Part shown: positions 43,252 through 51,892 of the stretch, in pieces
How the letters are laid out: every line of letters starts with the position of its first letter
Numbering within the stretch: position 1 is the first letter of the stretch
DNA from: Marinobacter maroccanus
GTDB lineage: Bacteria; Pseudomonadota; Gammaproteobacteria; Pseudomonadales; Oleiphilaceae
Assembly: GCF_002933275.1 (NCBI RefSeq)
Contig: NZ_PSSX01000005.1
Location: 124,001-188,000, forward strand
DNA length: 64,000 nt
Direction of reading: 5' to 3'
Translations under genes and position numbers: made by a program
Notes under the pieces: model-generated
Seen by the model: the letters and a program-made list of their open reading frames with translations, nothing else
Told to the model about the DNA's origin: nothing
The model's database searches: none

Positions 43252-43432
43252 TGTCGGATTACGGCCCCTTGGGCCTGATCCGACCTACGCAGAGTTACCG
43301 CCAAACCCGTAGGTCGGATTAGCGAAGCGTAATCCGACAATAGAATCGGCGCACGTAGGTCGGATTAGCGAAGCGTAATCCGACAATGAAATCGGCGCAC
43401 GTAGGTCGGATTAGCGCAGCGTAATCCGACAA
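43252..43432. repeat. Cluster of four REP-like palindromes between acnD and prpF
   Basis: Copies at 43252-43289 (opposite orientation, with a longer centre), 43308-43340, 43354-43386 and 43400-43432. The last two are part of a 46-base tandem duplication (43341-43386 and 43387-43432), identical except for three positions, showing recent local amplification. Confidence 0.93.
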
Positions 43433-43440
43433 GAAACACG

Positions 43441-43468
43441 GGGTCAGAAGAGAGCCTTCTTCTGACCC
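43441..43468 (+). terminator. Hairpin upstream of prpF
   Basis: GGGTCAGAAG (43441-43450) and CTTCTGACCC (43459-43468) are perfect 10-base arms with an 8-base loop. The following TCGTCTTC is only moderately T-rich. It stands 29 bases before the prpF ATG and could attenuate read-through or protect mRNA ends. Confidence 0.5.
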
Positions 43469-43497
43469 TCGTCTTCACGGATCCAGAGAGTAAAACC

Positions 43498-44676
43498 ATG
43501 CCCCACGCTCCCCAAATCAAAATCCCCGCCACCTACATGCGTGGCGGCACATCAAAAGGCGTCTTCTTCCGCCTTCAGGACCTCCCGGAACCCTGCCAAA
43601 CCCCAGGCGAAGCCCGGGACAAACTCCTGCTACGAGTCATCGGCAGCCCAGACCCCTACCAGAAGCAAATCGACGGTATGGGCGGCGCTACCTCCAGCAC
43701 CAGCAAAACCGTGATCCTGGCAGAGCCCACTCAGCCGGATCACGATGTCGATTACCTGTTCGGCCAGGTCTCCATCGACAAGCCGTTTGTGGACTGGAGC
43801 GGTAACTGCGGCAACCTCACCGCTGCTGTAGGTGCTTTCGCTATCAACAGCGGTTTTGTAGCCAAAGACCGGATTCCGGAGAACGGCACGTGCACCGTCC
43901 GCATCTGGCAGGCCAATATCAAGAAGACCATTGTCGCCCACGTGCCCATCACCAACGGTGAAGTGCAGGAAACCGGCGATTTCGAGTTGGACGGCGTAAC
44001 CTTCCCGGCCGCCGAAGTGCAGGTGGAATTCATGGACCCGGCCGATGGCGAAGGCTCCATGTTCCCCACAGGCAACCTGGTGGACGATCTGGATGTGTCT
44101 GGCGTAGGCACGCTGAAAGCCACCATGATCAACGCCGGCATCCCGACGATCTTCGTGAACGCCGAAGACATCGGCTACAAGGGCACCGAGCTGCAGGACG
44201 ACATCAACTCCGATCCCAAAGCCCTGGCCAGGTTCGAAACCATCCGTGCCCACGGTGCGGTGAAAATGGGGCTGATCCAGAACATCGAAGAAGCCGCCAA
44301 CCGACAGCACACTCCGAAAGTTGCCTTCGTGGCGAAGCCTTCGGATTACGTGTCATCAAGCGGCAAAAACATTGGGACAGGGGATGTGGATGTCCTGGTT
44401 CGCGCTCTGTCCATGGGCAAGCTCCACCACGCCATGATGGGCACGGCGGCGGTGGCGATTGCCACGGCATCGGCGGTCCCCGGAACCCTGGTGAACCTTG
44501 CTGCTGGCGGTGGCGGCCGAACCCATGTGACCTTCGGCCACCCCTCCGGCACCTTGCGTGTGGGGGCAGAAGCGAAGGAAGTAGATGGTCAGTGGACCGC
44601 AACCAAAGCCATTATGAGCCGCAGTGCGCGGGTTTTGATGGAAGGTTGGGTGAGGGTGCCTGGCAATACGTTCTAA
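43498..44676 (+). CDS. prpF: 2-methylaconitate isomerase PrpF
   Basis: PrpF isomerises the product of AcnD to cis-2-methylaconitate. The 392 aa protein has the DapF-like two-domain fold: IPATYMRGGTSKGVFF at the N-terminus, DGMGGATSSTSKT, the catalytic Cys in WSGNCGNLTAAVG (about residue 106) and GRTHVTFGHPSGTL near the C-terminus. It is the last plus-strand gene before the bidirectional terminator at 44679-44706. Confidence 0.96.
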   Translation: MPHAPQIKIPATYMRGGTSKGVFFRLQDLPEPCQTPGEARDKLLLRVIGSPDPYQKQIDGMGGATSSTSKTVILAEPTQPDHDVDYLFGQVSIDKPFVDWSGNCGNLTAAVGAFAINSGFVAKDRIPENGTCTVRIWQANIKKTIVAHVPITNGEVQETGDFELDGVTFPAAEVQVEFMDPADGEGSMFPTGNLVDDLDVSGVGTLKATMINAGIPTIFVNAEDIGYKGTELQDDINSDPKALARFETIRAHGAVKMGLIQNIEEAANRQHTPKVAFVAKPSDYVSSSGKNIGTGDVDVLVRALSMGKLHHAMMGTAAVAIATASAVPGTLVNLAAGGGGRTHVTFGHPSGTLRVGAEAKEVDGQWTATKAIMSRSARVLMEGWVRVPGNTF

Positions 44677-44678
44677 TG

Positions 44679-44706
44679 AAAACGGCGGCCTTTTGGCCGC
44701 CGTTTT
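44679..44706. terminator. Bidirectional intrinsic terminator
   Basis: AAAACGGCGGCC and GGCCGCCGTTTT pair perfectly over 12 bases around TTTT. The A-run and T-run make it symmetric, so it can end both prpF (plus) and the PEP-CTERM gene (minus). Confidence 0.92.
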
Positions 44707-44729
44707 ATCACTTTCTCGTCAGGCTGATC

Positions 44730-45440
44730 TTAGGCACGCTTGCGACGAATGCCTGCAATGCCCAAGAGACCGAGTCCCAGAAGGCCAAGCGTTGCTGGCT
44801 CAGGAACTACGATTTCACGACGGATTTTTTCCTTGAGGGTGTCCTCGAAGTCGTCAAAACTGTTCGCCAGGAGCGAAAACGATCCAGTTCCGTAAGCAAA
44901 ATTAGTAGAAGCACTGCTTCCGATACCAATTACGTTCACGACATCGGCCTCGCCATTCTCTACTGCCCACGCCGAAGTGCCAACAGTGGATGCTGGTCCA
45001 GCAGGGTTGGCGCCCACATTGCTAAACCCGTCTGTGGAAACATCGATAACGGACCGCTGAGCAGTTCCGCTGAATGTAGACTCGGCCGCTATTATTCCGC
45101 AAGAAATGCAAGTTGACCCACCGGTTTGGCTTAGGCCAAGAAAAAAGTTCGCCAGGTTGGTTCTCGCAGTTAGATCCGAAATTGTCGACATTCCACGTAC
45201 TACGCTGGCGCCTGAGGCAAATCTGATCACAGAGATGGCAACCGAGCCATCCACAGGAACAACGCTATTGATAGCGTTGGAGTAGCCTTGCATCTGCAGG
45301 TTCCACTGGGAGTTACTTATACTGCCAGAAGCGTCCACCACCAAGGCCAATTCAGTAATGGGTGCTGCTGAGGCTGAGAATGGTGCAAATGCCGTGCAGC
45401 ACGCCAGAAGCAGAGCTGCGAGTGTTTGTTTGATTTTCAT
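44730..45440 (-). CDS. PEP-CTERM sorting-signal protein with von Willebrand A domain
   Basis: A 236 aa exported protein. The signal peptide ends near SASA-AP. A VWA (DUF1194-like) domain covers about residues 28-205 and has the metal site DASGS at 36-40. The C-terminus is a textbook PEP-CTERM signal: VPEP at about residues 212-215, a hydrophobic helix (LGLLGLGLLGIAG) and a basic tail (RRKRA). Exosortase cuts at such signals during export or deposition. The two genes beside it are prpF and prpD. A sigma-54 promoter lies upstream. Confidence 0.95.
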   Translation of the reverse strand: MKIKQTLAALLLACCTAFAPFSASAAPITELALVVDASGSISNSQWNLQMQGYSNAINSVVPVDGSVAISVIRFASGASVVRGMSTISDLTARTNLANFFLGLSQTGGSTCISCGIIAAESTFSGTAQRSVIDVSTDGFSNVGANPAGPASTVGTSAWAVENGEADVVNVIGIGSSASTNFAYGTGSFSLLANSFDDFEDTLKEKIRREIVVPEPATLGLLGLGLLGIAGIRRKRA

Positions 45441-45526
45441 GTGAAGATCTCCTTGAAAATTGTTTTTCAGGTTTCCGAACCCGTCTTTGCCTGAGCAGCG
45501 CAGTCGCTTGCTCTATCCTTTTCGAT

Positions 45527-45543
45527 AGCCAGACTCGTGCCAA
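45527..45543 (-). promoter_or_regulatory. Sigma-54 promoter of the PEP-CTERM gene
   Basis: On the minus strand TTGGCACGAGTCTGGCT gives GG-N10-GC with the -24 element TTGGCACG complete; the -12 reads TGGC instead of TTGC. It is about 85 bases before the start codon. In other exosortase-A bacteria, PEP-CTERM genes are reported to be under RpoN with the PrsK/PrsR two-component pair, which agrees with this site. Confidence 0.75.
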
Positions 45544-45629
45544 CCATAAATTCATCATTACAAACAGTGACATATAGCTTTCTGTCTAGAAAAAGACACA
45601 CTAAGGTGTAAATTTTTTCAACATCAGCC

Positions 45630-45641
45630 GATCAGCTGATC
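45630..45641. promoter_or_regulatory. Perfect 12-base palindrome, candidate enhancer site
   Basis: GATCAGCTGATC is a perfect palindrome about 90 bases upstream of the sigma-54 site, the distance typical for binding of a bacterial enhancer protein. A neighbouring partial repeat (ATCAGCCGATCAG) overlaps it. It also lies 68 bases before prpD, so it could serve either gene. Confidence 0.4.
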
Positions 45642-45708
45642 ACTGAATTCTGCGGGTTATTCAACTAGTCTTGGCGGTAAAGCTGACTTCAAATGAGGAA
45701 AACGTGTC

Positions 45709-47193
45709 ATGTCTGCGCAATTTGATATAAACGAACGCCCCGACTACGACGAAGTCCTGCAAAAAATAGCCGACTACGTTCTTGGCTATCGGATTGACAG
45801 CGAGGAAGCCTGGAACACTGCTCGTTACTGCTTGATGGATACGCTGGGGTGCGGTCTTCTGGCTCTGCGTTTTCCGGAGTGCACGAAACATCTTGGCCCG
45901 ATCGTTGAGGGCACGACGGTTCCTCATGGCGCACGAGTACCCGGAACGTCTTTCCGGCTTGATCCGGTGAAAGCCGCCTGGGATATCGGCTGTATCGTTC
46001 GCTGGTTGGACTACAACGACACCTGGCTTGCGGCAGAATGGGGTCACCCTTCGGATAATCTCGGCGCCATATTGGCCGTTGCGGACCACCTCTCGCAAAA
46101 ACGCGTCGCCGAAGGCAAAGACCCTCTGACTATGAGAACGGTTCTGGAAGCCATGATCATGGCTCACGAAATCCAGGGGGTGCTGGCACTTGAGAATTCC
46201 TTCAATCGCGTGGGTCTGGATCATGTCGTGCTGGTGAAAGTCGCCTCTACGGCAGTTGCGGCGAAAATGATGGGCGCCAACCGGCAGCAGTTACTCTCTG
46301 CGTTATCCCATGCCTGGGTAGATGGACAATCACTCAGGACTTATCGTCACGCGCCCAACGCAGGCTCCAGAAAATCCTGGGCCGCCGGCGACGCCACATC
46401 GCGGGCAGTGCGGCTGGCCGATATAGCCATGCGTGGGGAGATGGGAATACCGGGCGTGCTGACAGCGCCGCAATGGGGTTTCTACGACGTACTGTTTAGC
46501 AAAACCAACAAAGATCAGAAGCTCAAGCCAGAGGGTAAAAGAGAACTCTTGATTCCCCAGGGATTTGGCTCCTATGTGATGGAAAATATCCTCTTCAAGA
46601 TTTCCTTCCCGGCCGAATTCCATGCCCAGACCGCTGCTGAGGCGGCAGTAAGGCTTCATCCAGAGGTGCAGGAGCGGCTTGATGAGATTGACAGGATTAT
46701 TATTACCACCCACGAATCGGCGATCCGGATCATCTCAAAAGTTGGAAAGTTGGCGAACGCGGCGGATCGGGATCACTGTTTGCAGTATATGACAGCTGTA
46801 CCTCTGATTTTCGGAACGCTCACTGCAGAACACTATGAGGATTCATTTCATGAGGCTCACCCGATCATCGACACACTTCGGGACAAAATGGAGATCGTTG
46901 AAGATGAGCGCTATACCCGGGAATATCTGGAGGAGGATAAGCGTTCAATAGCCAATGCGGTCCAGGTGTTTTTCAGAGATGGCAGCAGCACCGACAAAGT
47001 GGCCGTTGAGTATCCGGTTGGCCATCGTCGGCGTAGAAAAGAGGGAATGCCGTTGCTGTTAGATAAATTCCGCTACAACCTCGCCACGCGGTTTCCCGCT
47101 CAGCGCTGTGATCAGATAAACGCAGTATGCGAGGATCAGCAGGATCTGGAAGCAACTGCCGTACAGGATTTTGTTTCACTTTTTACAATTTAG
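45709..47193 (+). CDS. prpD: 2-methylcitrate dehydratase PrpD
   Basis: PrpD is the Fe/S-independent 2-methylcitrate dehydratase. The 494 aa product matches E. coli PrpD along its length, with [107 protein letters not shown] and [13 protein letters not shown]. It gives this strain a second dehydratase beside AcnD-PrpF. The divergent PEP-CTERM gene separates it from prpF, so it must have its own promoter; the 268-base gap shows no clear one. Confidence 0.96.
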   Translation: MSAQFDINERPDYDEVLQKIADYVLGYRIDSEEAWNTARYCLMDTLGCGLLALRFPECTKHLGPIVEGTTVPHGARVPGTSFRLDPVKAAWDIGCIVRWLDYNDTWLAAEWGHPSDNLGAILAVADHLSQKRVAEGKDPLTMRTVLEAMIMAHEIQGVLALENSFNRVGLDHVVLVKVASTAVAAKMMGANRQQLLSALSHAWVDGQSLRTYRHAPNAGSRKSWAAGDATSRAVRLADIAMRGEMGIPGVLTAPQWGFYDVLFSKTNKDQKLKPEGKRELLIPQGFGSYVMENILFKISFPAEFHAQTAAEAAVRLHPEVQERLDEIDRIIITTHESAIRIISKVGKLANAADRDHCLQYMTAVPLIFGTLTAEHYEDSFHEAHPIIDTLRDKMEIVEDERYTREYLEEDKRSIANAVQVFFRDGSSTDKVAVEYPVGHRRRRKEGMPLLLDKFRYNLATRFPAQRCDQINAVCEDQQDLEATAVQDFVSLFTI

Positions 47194-47377
47194 CGAGCTT
47201 TGACAAGGGGCAAGCGAGGCTGCCTGTCAGTTTTGTTTACAAATAGCTGAATGTATCGAAAAGGTTACGTCCCCTCGATTGAAGTAAACCCAAATTGAAG
47301 TACACTGTTGCTCTGAAATCGCTGTATAGAACGCAAAGGATGCAGTTTTATGGTTGTGAGCAGCAAAAGGAGTCGAC

Positions 47378-48790
47378 GTGGCCCACGTCAGGTTGTTTAG
47401 ACACTACATTCATCTCCCCTTCGTCATTCTTGGCCTGATCGATTGCGTTGTCCTCGTGCTGGCTTGTGCACTTGCCATCTTTTTTCGGTTCTTTGGAGAT
47501 GTTGAGCTTTTCGGCGCTAATCTGAAATTTATTCTTCCTTCCTGTGTTGTTTTTGCAATATTTAACCTGATCGTGATGGTCGCGTTGGGTGTTCATCAGT
47601 CCCGGGTTGAGGAGGGCATGTCCGGCATGATGCTCCGGACCATCATGGCCGTTGTCATTGCGCTTCCACTGAGTGGTTTTGCCTGGTTTACCTCAAGTGA
47701 ATGGCTGTGGTACCTCGGTGACAGCAGTGTTCTGACGACCTCTTCGGTATTTGGTGTTTTCCTTCTTGGTATTGCCCGTTCGGTATTTTTCGCGGTCATC
47801 GGCAAGGATGCGTTCAAACGAAAAGTGTTGGTGCTGGGTGCCGGCGTTCGAGCCCGGCAGTTACTGGAAGATTTGCGAACGCCGTTTAACCGGAAAGGAT
47901 TTGTCCTGGCCGGATTTGTGCCAATGCCGGATGCCGATATTGAAGTTGATCAGCAGTACCTCCTGAACTTTCCTGGAACACTGCACGATTATGTGCTTCG
48001 CAGCCCCGTTGCAGAGATTGTTGTGGCCGTGGATGACCGCCGAAAAGGGCTACCGATGGAGGACCTTCTGGAATGCAAGATGGAAGGCGTAAAGATTGTC
48101 GACGGCGCGAGTTTCTACGAACGTGAATCCCGCAAAGTTGCTCTTGAAATGATTACACCTGGCTGGCTTGTGTTTTCAGACGGTTTCAATGTCTCCTCAG
48201 TATTTGGCGCTGGAAAGCGCTCTCTCGACTTGCTTGCCGCCGGTGCACTTTTTATTGCTACCTGCCCATTGATGTTGTTGACCGCTATCGCGATCAAGAT
48301 TGAGGATGGCTGGAAGGCACCGGTGTTTTATAGTCAGGAGAGGGTTGGGCTTAACGGCAGGCCCTTCATGGTCCACAAGTTCCGCTCGATGAAGACCGAC
48401 GCAGAGAAAGATGGCGCAGTTTGGGCGAAGAAAAACGACTCCCGGGTGACCCGGGTCGGAGACTTTATTCGAAAGGTAAGAATCGATGAACTGCCCCAGC
48501 TTTTTAATGTTCTTAATGGAACCATGGCTTTTGTTGGGCCGAGACCTGAACGTCCTGTGTTCGTTGAGCAGTTGACCCGTAAGATTCCATTCTACAATGA
48601 ACGGCATCGGGTAAAGCCTGGTCTGACCGGGTGGGCGCAGCTTTGCTTTGCTTACGCCGACAATGAAGAGGACACCCGCGAGAAACTCAGGTACGACCTT
48701 TACTACATCAAGAACCAGAGTCTACTTCTGGATTTGTTGGTTATAATTCAGACAGTAGAGGTGGTATTGTTCAAAAAAGGATCAAGGTAG
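47378..48790 (+). CDS. Exopolysaccharide-initiating sugar transferase (exosortase-A locus type)
   Basis: A 470 aa polyprenyl-phosphate sugar-1-phosphate transferase. GTG 47378 has AAAGGAG upstream. Four N-terminal transmembrane helices (about residues 10-140) are followed by a Rossmann-like linker (KVLVLGAGVRARQLLEDL). The catalytic domain lies from about 275, with the membrane hairpin GKRSLDLLAAGALFIATCP, FRSMKTDAEKDG, VRIDELPQLFNVLNGTMAFVGPRPERP and HRVKPGLTGWAQ. It matches the group I recall as TIGR03013, tied to PEP-CTERM/exosortase genomes. It heads the locus and loads the first sugar. Confidence 0.92.
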   Translation: MAHVRLFRHYIHLPFVILGLIDCVVLVLACALAIFFRFFGDVELFGANLKFILPSCVVFAIFNLIVMVALGVHQSRVEEGMSGMMLRTIMAVVIALPLSGFAWFTSSEWLWYLGDSSVLTTSSVFGVFLLGIARSVFFAVIGKDAFKRKVLVLGAGVRARQLLEDLRTPFNRKGFVLAGFVPMPDADIEVDQQYLLNFPGTLHDYVLRSPVAEIVVAVDDRRKGLPMEDLLECKMEGVKIVDGASFYERESRKVALEMITPGWLVFSDGFNVSSVFGAGKRSLDLLAAGALFIATCPLMLLTAIAIKIEDGWKAPVFYSQERVGLNGRPFMVHKFRSMKTDAEKDGAVWAKKNDSRVTRVGDFIRKVRIDELPQLFNVLNGTMAFVGPRPERPVFVEQLTRKIPFYNERHRVKPGLTGWAQLCFAYADNEEDTREKLRYDLYYIKNQSLLLDLLVIIQTVEVVLFKKGSR

Positions 48791-48851
48791 TTGTTGGTCA
48801 GAATAATTTCGTCGATCACAGCTTTCCCATTCACGGAGAAGAAAGAGAGTA

Positions 48852-49502
48852 ATGGATATGACAGTCGCAAAAAGTTTGCTGAACGGTGTGGTCTCTGTTC
48901 TGGTTTTGACGGTTCTGAGTGGCTGCTCCTCAACACCGTCATCGTCCCCCGAGCGGATTCAACAGGCGCTAGAGACCCCGGTGACGTCAGAAAATGAGGA
49001 ATATGTTCTTGGGCCAACTGATGTCGTTCAGGTGTCCGTATGGAGAAATGAGGACCTCAGCATTGCCGTGCCAGTTCGGCCGGACGGAAAAATCTCTGTC
49101 CCTCTGGTAGGTGACGTGCAGGCCAGCGGCAGATCGCCCCAACAGTTGGCCGATTCTATTGAGACTCAATTGGCGCAATACATTCGTGAACCTCAAGTGA
49201 GTATTGTCGTCACATCCATGGGAAGCAACGAGTTTGTGAATCGGGTGAGAGTGACAGGTGCTGTCCAGCAACCGACCTCTGTGCCGTATCGAGAGGGAAT
49301 GACCGTTCTTGATATGGTTCTGGGGTCAGGCGGAGTAACGCCATTTGCGGCGCAGAATGAAACTCGTCTTTACAGAGTTCATGAGGGAGACGTCGTTGCG
49401 ATCCCTGTTCGCCTTGGAGACATCCTGAGTGATGGGGACATTACTACCAACTATTCTCTGCGACCGGGCGATATCATCAGCGTACCAGAGCGCAGTTTTT
49501 GA
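48852..49502 (+). CDS. Wza-like polysaccharide export lipoprotein
   Basis: A 216 aa outer-membrane lipoprotein with lipobox LSGC (Cys25). The polysaccharide export domain begins at YVLGPTDVVQVSVWRNEDLSIAVPVRPDGKISVPLVGDVQASG, and a SLBB-type domain follows (VRVTGAVQQPTSVPYREGMTVLDMVLGSGGVTPFA). The short form, lacking the C-terminal helix of E. coli Wza, is usual in exosortase-A loci. It follows the sugar transferase and precedes the chain-length protein. Confidence 0.92.
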   Translation: MDMTVAKSLLNGVVSVLVLTVLSGCSSTPSSSPERIQQALETPVTSENEEYVLGPTDVVQVSVWRNEDLSIAVPVRPDGKISVPLVGDVQASGRSPQQLADSIETQLAQYIREPQVSIVVTSMGSNEFVNRVRVTGAVQQPTSVPYREGMTVLDMVLGSGGVTPFAAQNETRLYRVHEGDVVAIPVRLGDILSDGDITTNYSLRPGDIISVPERSF

Positions 49503-49544
49503 ACAGATTCCTGACAGACCATCGATTCCGAGTGAGTATTTGAA

Positions 49545-51071
49545 ATGGCTCTTCCCCTAAGTCAGTTGCCACGAGAGGCCTTGCGCGAAGTCCGGTCGCG
49601 AAAATGGCTGTCCTTCCTGCTCTTTGCCATTGTGAGTTCGGCGGTACTGGCGCTTGGTTTTCTCTGGCCGTACAAATATGAATCGAGTGTGGTTATTTTT
49701 GTCGATGACCAAAACATTATCCGGCCTTTGATGGAAGGGAGTGCCGTACCGACGGAAATCAATGAGCGTGCATCGGCGGCCAAGGAACTCCTTTGGTCGC
49801 GCAGCGTCATAGAGCAGATAGCGACGGACTCGGATATATATGGTGAAGGCGCTGCATCCGCATCTCCGGAGGTTCTGGAAGGGCGAATCGCTGGTTTGCG
49901 GAGCAATCTTATCGTCAGGCCTCGTGGTGACTCCTATTTCAGTATTGAGTACACGGCAGAATCGCAGATCCGTGCCTTCAAGGTGGCACAGCGCTTTGGG
50001 CAGCTGTTTATCGAGGAGAACAATCAGCGTAAACGCTCGGAAAGTAGAGCAGCGTACGACTTCATCGACAAGCAGGTAAAAGGGTATGAAAAGCAGCTCG
50101 AAGAGGTTGAGAGGCGTCTCAAGGATTTTCTTTCCAGGAATGTGGATGGAACCGAAGGCGAGGCCAATAACAGGATGGCGGATCTCCGGCGCCAACTGGA
50201 GCTTGCTCAATTGGAACGAGAGGAACTTGAGACGAGAGCAAATTCCCTCCAACAACAGTTGAGTAATCTGCCGCCGACGCTTCGTCAGGGCAAGACGGAA
50301 AATGCTTTTCAGGAGCGGATCAATACTCTGGAAGCTCGTCTTGATGCACTGCGGCTGCAATATCATGATTCCTATCCCGACATCGTAATTCTCCGCGAGC
50401 AATTGGCAGAACTTCGCAAGCAGCGTGATAGAGCGCTAGCGGAGGCGACTCCTGAGTTGAATCAGAATCAGGGGGAGAGCGTCGCCAATCCGGTCTACCA
50501 AGAGGTTCGATCCGAGTTGGTTACTACCCGGGCGGATATGGAGACGATACAAACCCGCATTCGCTCCATCGAGAGGCTGATTTCAGAACAGAAGGAAAGA
50601 ATGGAGCGGATCCAGGCGAATAAGGCCCAGTACTCCGAGCTGACCCGCGACATGGAGGTAAATAAACAGATCTATGATGACCTCCTGAAACGTCGCGAAA
50701 AAGCGCGTGTATCCATGCACCTGGATATTGAAGGTCAGGGCCTGAATTACCGAATAAACGAAACAGCCCAGTACCCACTCGCCCCGGACGGGCCAAGGTT
50801 TGAGATGTTCGCCATGGCCGGCCTGTTCATAGGTCTTGTGGCTCCGTTCGGGGCGGCAATCGGATGGGTTCAAGTCGATCCCAGAATAAGAGTGCGTAGT
50901 CAGGTGGAGGAAGAGTTTGACTTCCCGGTGCTTGAGCAGATACCGGTGGTTCGGACGCCTTATGAGAAGCGTCGTGACAGGCGGATCACCGTTGCTGTAT
51001 TTATTCTGTCGGCGTTGGTTGCTGCTGCCTACATTGCTGTTGTTGCCGCAACCATCATTGGGGTGATTTGA
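49545..51071 (+). CDS. Wzz-type polysaccharide chain-length determinant
   Basis: A 508 aa inner-membrane protein: one transmembrane helix near residues 22-42, a large periplasmic region with coiled coil from about 165 to 400 (RAYDFIDKQVKGYEKQLEEVERRL, RQLELAQLEREELETRANSLQQQL), and two hydrophobic segments near 420-440 and 480-505. The Pro-rich element before the late helix (ETAQYPLAPDGPRF) is typical. I match it to the exosortase-A associated chain-length group. The next gene starts within its stop codon. Confidence 0.9.
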   Translation: MALPLSQLPREALREVRSRKWLSFLLFAIVSSAVLALGFLWPYKYESSVVIFVDDQNIIRPLMEGSAVPTEINERASAAKELLWSRSVIEQIATDSDIYGEGAASASPEVLEGRIAGLRSNLIVRPRGDSYFSIEYTAESQIRAFKVAQRFGQLFIEENNQRKRSESRAAYDFIDKQVKGYEKQLEEVERRLKDFLSRNVDGTEGEANNRMADLRRQLELAQLEREELETRANSLQQQLSNLPPTLRQGKTENAFQERINTLEARLDALRLQYHDSYPDIVILREQLAELRKQRDRALAEATPELNQNQGESVANPVYQEVRSELVTTRADMETIQTRIRSIERLISEQKERMERIQANKAQYSELTRDMEVNKQIYDDLLKRREKARVSMHLDIEGQGLNYRINETAQYPLAPDGPRFEMFAMAGLFIGLVAPFGAAIGWVQVDPRIRVRSQVEEEFDFPVLEQIPVVRTPYEKRRDRRITVAVFILSALVAAAYIAVVAATIIGVI

Positions 51072-51892
51072 TGAGAGATGTTGACGCTAACAAAAAACTG
51101 GAGCGCTCCCAAGAGGATAAACAGGTCGAGGAGCAGTCAGACTGGAATGATTCCAGGCTGCTTGTACCGAGCTCCCTGGAATTGGGGCCGGGTGCGGTCG
51201 ACAAGTATGTCCTCAGCAAACAGATTGCCCGGATGCAGGAACCCCGGAAGCTCACCAAAGAGGATCTGGATGAGCGCCGTATTATCTATCCTGAATCAGC
51301 GAATAGGGATCTCGTAAACCGATTCCGCAACCTCAGGACCAAGCTGCTGGAGATATCCGGCGGTAATAACTTCACTCTGGTCGTCAGCGGGGCGTCCGAA
51401 TCCGCCGGATCCTCGTTCGTCGCGCTGAATCTTGCAGCAGCATTCGCCTTTGATCACGCAAAAACCGCTCTCATTATCGACTGCAATCTTCGGGAACCGA
51501 CGTTGCATTCAGCCCTGGATATAATGCCGGAGACTGGCCTGACAGATTTTCTGGACGACCCGGACTTCGATATTGGTCGAATTCTCTACCCAACAGGAAT
51601 TCCTCGTCTACGCCTGATACCGGCCGGTAGCAGGCGTGAGACGCCTGCGGAATTTTTTACGTCATTCCGAATGAAACAATTCCTTCAGGCGGTTCGTCGG
51701 CGCTATCCCGATCGCTTTATTGTACTGGATACAGCGCCTATCTCGGATTCGCCCGATGCCAGAATACTCACTGAACTTTGTGACTTCGGAATGCTTGTTG
51801 TTCCTCACGGCAAGATTACCAGTTCCGGTCTGGAGCAAGCTGCGAGCGCCTTCAGTTCGAATAAATTCGTGGGAGCGGTAATCAATGGATAG
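51071..51892 (+). CDS. CpsD/CapB-type BY-kinase-like protein with degenerate P-loop
   Basis: A 273 aa cytosolic protein of the polysaccharide tyrosine-autokinase family. The Walker A site, normally GEGKS/T, reads SGASESAGSSF: the ATP-binding Lys is absent. A modified Walker A' remains as IIDCNLREP and Walker B as FIVLDTAPISDSPDA. No C-terminal Tyr cluster is present. An N-terminal extension of about 65 charged residues precedes the domain. It is likely a pseudokinase partner of the chain-length protein, whose stop overlaps its start. Confidence 0.85.
   Translation: MRDVDANKKLERSQEDKQVEEQSDWNDSRLLVPSSLELGPGAVDKYVLSKQIARMQEPRKLTKEDLDERRIIYPESANRDLVNRFRNLRTKLLEISGGNNFTLVVSGASESAGSSFVALNLAAAFAFDHAKTALIIDCNLREPTLHSALDIMPETGLTDFLDDPDFDIGRILYPTGIPRLRLIPAGSRRETPAEFFTSFRMKQFLQAVRRRYPDRFIVLDTAPISDSPDARILTELCDFGMLVVPHGKITSSGLEQAASAFSSNKFVGAVING

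Noticed and set aside
42132-43340. Minus-strand open frame of about 400 codons opposite acnD
   Set aside because: Shadow of the conserved acnD gene; it also reads through REP-like repeats. No ribosome site or family resemblance.
38182-43432. Repeats considered as a CRISPR array
   Set aside because: The units occur in both orientations, have irregular spacing and are interrupted by genes, with no uniform spacers or cas genes. They fit REP-type palindromes.
47207-47220. GG-N10-GC pattern upstream of the exopolysaccharide locus as a second sigma-54 promoter
   Set aside because: Only the GG and GC dinucleotides match; the surrounding -24 and -12 bases are far from TTGGCAC and TTGC, unlike the good site at 45527-45543.
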